A stretch of DNA of 8,962 nucleotides. Origin: Sulfurimonas autotrophica (GTDB lineage: Bacteria; Campylobacterota; Campylobacteria; Campylobacterales; Sulfurimonadaceae). The translations under genes and the position numbers were made by a program. Below the pieces are notes generated by a model. It searched no databases. It was not told the DNA's origin and saw only the letters and a program-made list of their open reading frames with translations. Where the stretch lies: assembly GCA_015662405.1 (NCBI GenBank), contig DQUE01000025.1, positions 1 through 8,962 on the forward strand, written 5' to 3'. Shown here one piece after another: positions 6,429 through 8,962 of this stretch (its first letter is position 1; each line of letters begins with the position of its first letter).

Positions 6429-8354
6429 TTATAAATCATCTAGTTTTAATCGCAAGCCTTTTATATGTGAAACAGGATAGGCAAATGTTATTCCTCTACC
6501 TTCTCCGGTAATGTCAAGTCTTGTGATAATCTCTTTAATAATTTTATCTACATTTTTTGTTTGGGTAATAAACATCAGATTTGCATCTGTTTCTTCAGAA
6601 TAGAGTCTGTTGTAGAAGTTCTCCATCTGCGCTAGTCCCATGCCATGAGCACTCATAATAGTTACACCTTTAGCCCCGGCATCTCTAGCTGCAATAAGAG
6701 CCTCTTCTTGTTTATCTTGCGGTACAATTACATGGACTGCTGAAAAGCTCATCAAATAAGAGTGTCTTGAGTTTGCATCAGATACTGTTATCGTTGAGAG
6801 TTCCATGTTATTAACATCTTCTAGGGCATGTCGCAGTTCATTTAATTGGATCTCCTCTTTTTCAGAATCTCCTTTTACTCCTATTTTTTCAGTGATAAGA
6901 CCATAAAGCATAACGGTAATCATTGGAAACAAAGAAGCAAAGGCAATAAGACCAAAACCATCTATAAGAGGGTCACGACCCTCTATGTTTGTAGCAAGAC
7001 CAAGACCAAGTGCGGCAACAAGAGGAACTGTGACGGTTGAAGTTGTTACTCCTCCACTATCATACGCGATAGGAATAATATATTTTGGTGCTAAAAAAGT
7101 AAGCACAATGACAAACATATATCCCGCCATAATGTAGTAAACAATCTCTCCACCGACAACAATTCGATACGAACCAAGGGCGATACCTATAGCAACGCCA
7201 AGAGCAACAAATATACGGAGGATAAAGTCATTTATTTTGCCATCACTTATCTCTTTTGCTTTTCGTGCAATGGCTGTAAGAGCTGGCTCTGCCATGGTTG
7301 TGGAAAAACCTATAAAAAATCCAAAAGAGTAGATAATTAAACCACTGTCAAAATGGGTAAGCTCAAATGCCATTGTTTCACCTACAGAAAAAAGACCCAT
7401 CTCAAGACCCACTATAAAGGCATCAAGCCCAAGTATAACAAGTCCAAAACCTATCATGACACTTTTAATATTCTCTATTGGTTTTTTTAAAATAGCATAT
7501 TGAAAAAAGAGAATAATAGCTAAAATAGGGATAACATCTGTTATAACACCAAAAAGGCTCTTGACAATAGAGACAAAATCAAACTGCATTGTTATAGCCT
7601 CTATCTCCTCTATAACAGGAGGCATAACGACAGTATTGCTCGCATCAACAAGTTGATAGACAGCAATACCGTAAAATTGTACAAATATCATAGGGGTAAG
7701 TGAGGCAAAAGCAATAAGCCCAAAACCATCAAGAACAGGATTTCTCCCTTTTATGGTAGAAGCTAAGCCTATGCCAAGAGCTGCAACAAGAGGAACTGTA
7801 ACAGTTGAAGTAGTCACACCGCCTAGATCGTAGGCAAGACCAACAATCTCTTTAGGTGCAAAGGCAGTTGCTGATACAACCAAAATATAGCCAGCGATGA
7901 TGTAGTAATGGATAGGATGCCCTTTTATAATTCGCCATACTCCTAAAACAATGGCAAAACCGACAGAAAAAGCAACGACGATTCTTAATAGAGTGGCATC
8001 AATTCTTCCTGCACTAATACTTGCAGCTTTATCTGCAATAACAATCAAAGCAGGTTCAGCTATGGTTGTTCCAAAGCCTATCATAAACCCAAAAATTAAA
8101 ATCCAAAAGGTTGAGCCTTTATGGGCAAATTCGCTTGCCAAACCTTCACCAACTGGAAAAATTCCCACTTCAAGACCAAGTAGAAATACAGCAAGCCCTA
8201 CACCAACAATGGCTAACCCTATGGTAGTACTAAGCCAATTTTCAGGGACGCTTTGTATGATTGCAAGTTGAAAGAACATGATAACGAGTACAATTGGTAG
8301 GAGGTCACGAAAAGACTCTTTGAGAAGCTGTAAAAAAGTTGAAATACTCAGCAT
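6429..8354 (-). CDS. Tandem DUF1538 membrane transporter fused to a C-terminal P-II-like domain
   Basis: A 641-residue protein with two homologous membrane domains (about 1-235 and 260-487) and a soluble P-II-like domain (about 535-628). The membrane halves share LEvGiFpVGE (61-70, 317-326), GFgTTiAEPAL (93-103, 349-359), GGVTTSTVTVPLVAALG (178-194, 434-450) and DGFGLIAFASL (209-219, 465-475). The duplicated AEPAL and GGVTTST elements probably line the transport path. The C-terminal part has the ferredoxin-like P-II pattern, ending in GEGRGITFAYPV (617-628), like the P-II segment after the T-loop, though the T-loop looks short. DUF1538 proteins (UmpA/UmpB) have been reported as a Na+(K+)/H+ antiporter; I infer a cation transporter gated by a nucleotide or metabolite bound to the P-II domain. 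The ribosome site AGAGGAA (complement of 8361-8367) supports this start. It is convergent with hypA and functionally separate from it. Confidence 0.88.
   Translation of the reverse strand: MLSISTFLQLLKESFRDLLPIVLVIMFFQLAIIQSVPENWLSTTIGLAIVGVGLAVFLLGLEVGIFPVGEGLASEFAHKGSTFWILIFGFMIGFGTTIAEPALIVIADKAASISAGRIDATLLRIVVAFSVGFAIVLGVWRIIKGHPIHYYIIAGYILVVSATAFAPKEIVGLAYDLGGVTTSTVTVPLVAALGIGLASTIKGRNPVLDGFGLIAFASLTPMIFVQFYGIAVYQLVDASNTVVMPPVIEEIEAITMQFDFVSIVKSLFGVITDVIPILAIILFFQYAILKKPIENIKSVMIGFGLVILGLDAFIVGLEMGLFSVGETMAFELTHFDSGLIIYSFGFFIGFSTTMAEPALTAIARKAKEISDGKINDFILRIFVALGVAIGIALGSYRIVVGGEIVYYIMAGYMFVIVLTFLAPKYIIPIAYDSGGVTTSTVTVPLVAALGLGLATNIEGRDPLIDGFGLIAFASLFPMITVMLYGLITEKIGVKGDSEKEEIQLNELRHALEDVNNMELSTITVSDANSRHSYLMSFSAVHVIVPQDKQEEALIAARDAGAKGVTIMSAHGMGLAQMENFYNRLYSEETDANLMFITQTKNVDKIIKEIITRLDITGEGRGITFAYPVSHIKGLRLKLDDL
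6534..6750 (-). other. P-II-like (GlnB-fold) regulatory domain coding region
   Basis: This is the 3' part of the DUF1538 gene, roughly residues 535-607 with the conserved tail continuing to about 628. AVHVIVPQDKQEEALIAARD resembles the first beta-alpha unit of P-II proteins, AGAKGVTIMSAHG the second strand and T-loop base, and ITQTKNVDKIIKEI the second helix. P-II domains sense ATP/ADP, 2-oxoglutarate, cAMP or bicarbonate depending on the subfamily; which one applies here cannot be told by eye. Confidence 0.65.
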
Positions 8355-8410
8355 GGTATATTCCTCTTTAGATTTTTTTTGTAATAATATCGAAAAAACT
8401 GTAAAACTGC

Positions 8411-8416
8411 TATAAT
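8411..8416 (+). promoter_or_regulatory. -10 box directly upstream of the cobU remnant
   Basis: A perfect TATAAT ends six bases before the ATG at 8423, so a start point at the usual distance would fall on or next to the ATG, giving a leaderless message. It is embedded in a near-palindrome, GCTATAATTTTAGC (8409-8422), symmetric at 12 of 14 positions. No -35 or Shine-Dalgarno is seen. Confidence 0.45.
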
Positions 8417-8422
8417 TTTAGC

Positions 8423-8587
8423 ATGAAAACATTATTTATAGGCGGTATTAAGAGTGGAAAGTCTCGTAATGCTGAAATTTACATCAAAAAACTTACAAAT
8501 AAAAAACCGCTCTATCTTGCAACAACGCAATTTATAGATGATGAGATGAAAGCAGATTGTAAAACTTTTAGCACGATTAAAACTTAA
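8423..8587 (+). pseudogene. cobU: Truncated cobU: adenosylcobinamide kinase/guanylyltransferase remnant
   Basis: A 54-codon frame encodes the N-terminus of CobU, the bifunctional kinase/GMP transferase that activates adenosylcobinamide in cobalamin assembly and salvage. It starts MKTLFIGGIKSGKSRNAEIY, with the P-loop GGIKSGKS (7-14) in the CobU form GGxxSGKS followed by the conserved AE. Then comes PLYLATTQFIDDEMKA (29-44), matching the family's yiAT...D.EM block. From residue 45 the match fails (DCKTFSTIKT, then TAA). The FSTI may be a vestige of the downstream F.TIEEP segment, which would imply an internal deletion. CobU is normally about 170-190 residues, so two thirds are missing and the product cannot be a working enzyme. 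The remnant ends only 29 bases before tRNA-Ser, whose promoter follows. Confidence 0.7.
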
Positions 8588-8593
8588 ATTGGT

Positions 8594-8599
8594 TATAAT
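8594..8599 (+). promoter_or_regulatory. -10 box of the tRNA-Ser promoter
   Basis: A TATAAT stands 17 bases before the mature 5' end of tRNA-Ser, a good position for a promoter starting transcription near 8606. It lies just after the stop of the cobU remnant. No clear -35 is seen. Confidence 0.55.
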
Positions 8600-8616
8600 A
8601 CCACTCTTACATTAAA

Positions 8617-8704
8617 GGACAGCTGGCCGAGTGGTCGAAGGCGCTCGCCTGGAACGCGGGTGTAGAGCAATCTACCTAGGGTTCGAATCCCTAGCTGTCC
8701 ACCA
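8617..8704 (+). tRNA. tRNA-Ser (anticodon GGA)
   Basis: An 88-base class II tRNA that folds fully. The acceptor GGACAGC pairs with GCTGTCC (8694-8700), the D stem is GCC/GGC, and the anticodon stem CTCGC/GCGGG has one G-U pair. The loop CTGGAAC places the anticodon GGA at 8651-8653, reading UCC and UCU. The long variable arm GTAGA-GCAA-TCTAC is typical of serine tRNA, and the T stem-loop is TAGGG-TTCGAAT-CCCTA. CCA is encoded (8702-8704). The discriminator base is A (8701), whereas bacterial tRNA-Ser usually has G. Confidence 0.97.
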
Positions 8705-8962
8705 GATAGCATTTTAAACTATTCTACGACAAAAAGATAAAAAAAGCGAATAAGTGAATATAACCAGCCAAATCCAATGAAATTTAAAACCAATCGTCAT
8801 ATTTACAAGTTCTTTTAATTTCAGCCATAGTAACCTTATGAGTAAGTAGCTTTTTGCCTTTGTTTCTATTGTGGTATATAGGCATTCGTCTTGGAGAGTT
8901 TGTTCTTTGCCATAAACTTGCCATAAGTCAGGAAAATATGATTTATCTTAAGATATTAAGCT
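8705..8962. other. AT-rich stretch after tRNA-Ser without a convincing gene
   Basis: These 258 bases hold no long frame on either strand. All three minus-strand frames entering from the right edge hit a stop within about 20 bases. Apart from one 46-codon minus-strand frame (8784-8924) I see only very short frames, no clear terminator after the tRNA, no copy of the tRNA 3' end that would mark an attachment site, and no repeat array. At the extreme right an ATG at 8938, preceded by AGGA, opens a frame that runs off the window; too little is visible to judge it. Confidence 0.6.
8784..8924 (-). CDS. Doubtful small basic protein of unknown function
   Basis: A 46-residue frame starts MASLWQRTNSPRR and ends CKYDDWF. 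It is rich in Lys and Arg (about 14 of 46) and has no membrane segment. An in-frame TGA lies two codons before the ATG, so the frame is not the tail of something longer from the right. No Shine-Dalgarno is present. The composition looks slightly more protein-like than random AT-rich DNA (Trp, His, Tyr, Pro scattered), but I do not recognise a family. It may be a remnant of a longer gene or chance. Confidence 0.2.
   Translation of the reverse strand: MASLWQRTNSPRRMPIYHNRNKGKKLLTHKVTMAEIKRTCKYDDWF

Noticed and set aside
6846..7040. Plus-strand frames inside the DUF1538 gene (also 7951-8271)
   Set aside because: They are antisense to conserved membrane segments and have Lys/Thr/Pro-rich nonsense-like composition.
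8400..8405. TTTACA on the minus strand as a -35 for the DUF1538 gene with TATTAT at 8384-8389
   Set aside because: The spacing is only 10 bases, too short for a standard promoter.
8938..8962. ATG with AGGA upstream opening a frame at the right edge
   Set aside because: Only eight codons are visible, too few to support a gene call.

Overview
The window looks like chromosome from a sulfur- or hydrogen-oxidising member of the Campylobacterota, most like Sulfurimonas or a relative. This rests on the AT-rich compact coding, tight gene spacing, extended -10 promoters without a clear -35, and the character of the Hyp proteins. The genus is inferred, not proven.

Bases 1-6346 hold a NiFe-hydrogenase maturation cluster. 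It opens with the 3' part of hypF on the + strand (5' end outside the window). A small minus-strand gene for a degenerate IS1595/ISXO2-like transposase relative follows, and its stop overlaps the end of hypF. After a divergent promoter region comes a run of six + strand genes: a NicO/NiCoT-type nickel transporter, hypB, hypC, hypD, hypE and hypA. Gaps are 0-10 bases and hypD/hypE overlap by 4 bases, so this is almost certainly one operon. The division of labour is clear. The transporter brings in Ni2+. HypA and the His-rich GTPase HypB deliver it. HypF and HypE make the cyanide ligand from carbamoyl phosphate, and HypC and HypD assemble the Fe(CN)2CO unit. The hydrogenase structural genes are not in the window.

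Bases 6347-6428 are a convergent intergenic stretch with two small hairpins. Bases 6429-8354 (minus) encode a large membrane protein made of two DUF1538 transport domains fused to a C-terminal P-II-like domain, probably a cation transporter with a built-in regulatory sensor.

Bases 8355-8962 form an eroded boundary. They hold a short N-terminal remnant of cobU (cobalamin biosynthesis kinase) with a strong -10 box directly before its ATG, an intact tRNA-Ser(GGA), and about 260 bases with no convincing gene.

Most of the window is standard. The points most worth a second look are the shrunken transposase-like protein that seems to be resident in the hyp locus, the DUF1538-DUF1538-PII fusion, and the truncated cobU beside the tRNA gene. 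I see no CRISPR array, rRNA, intact insertion sequence or clear new defence system.
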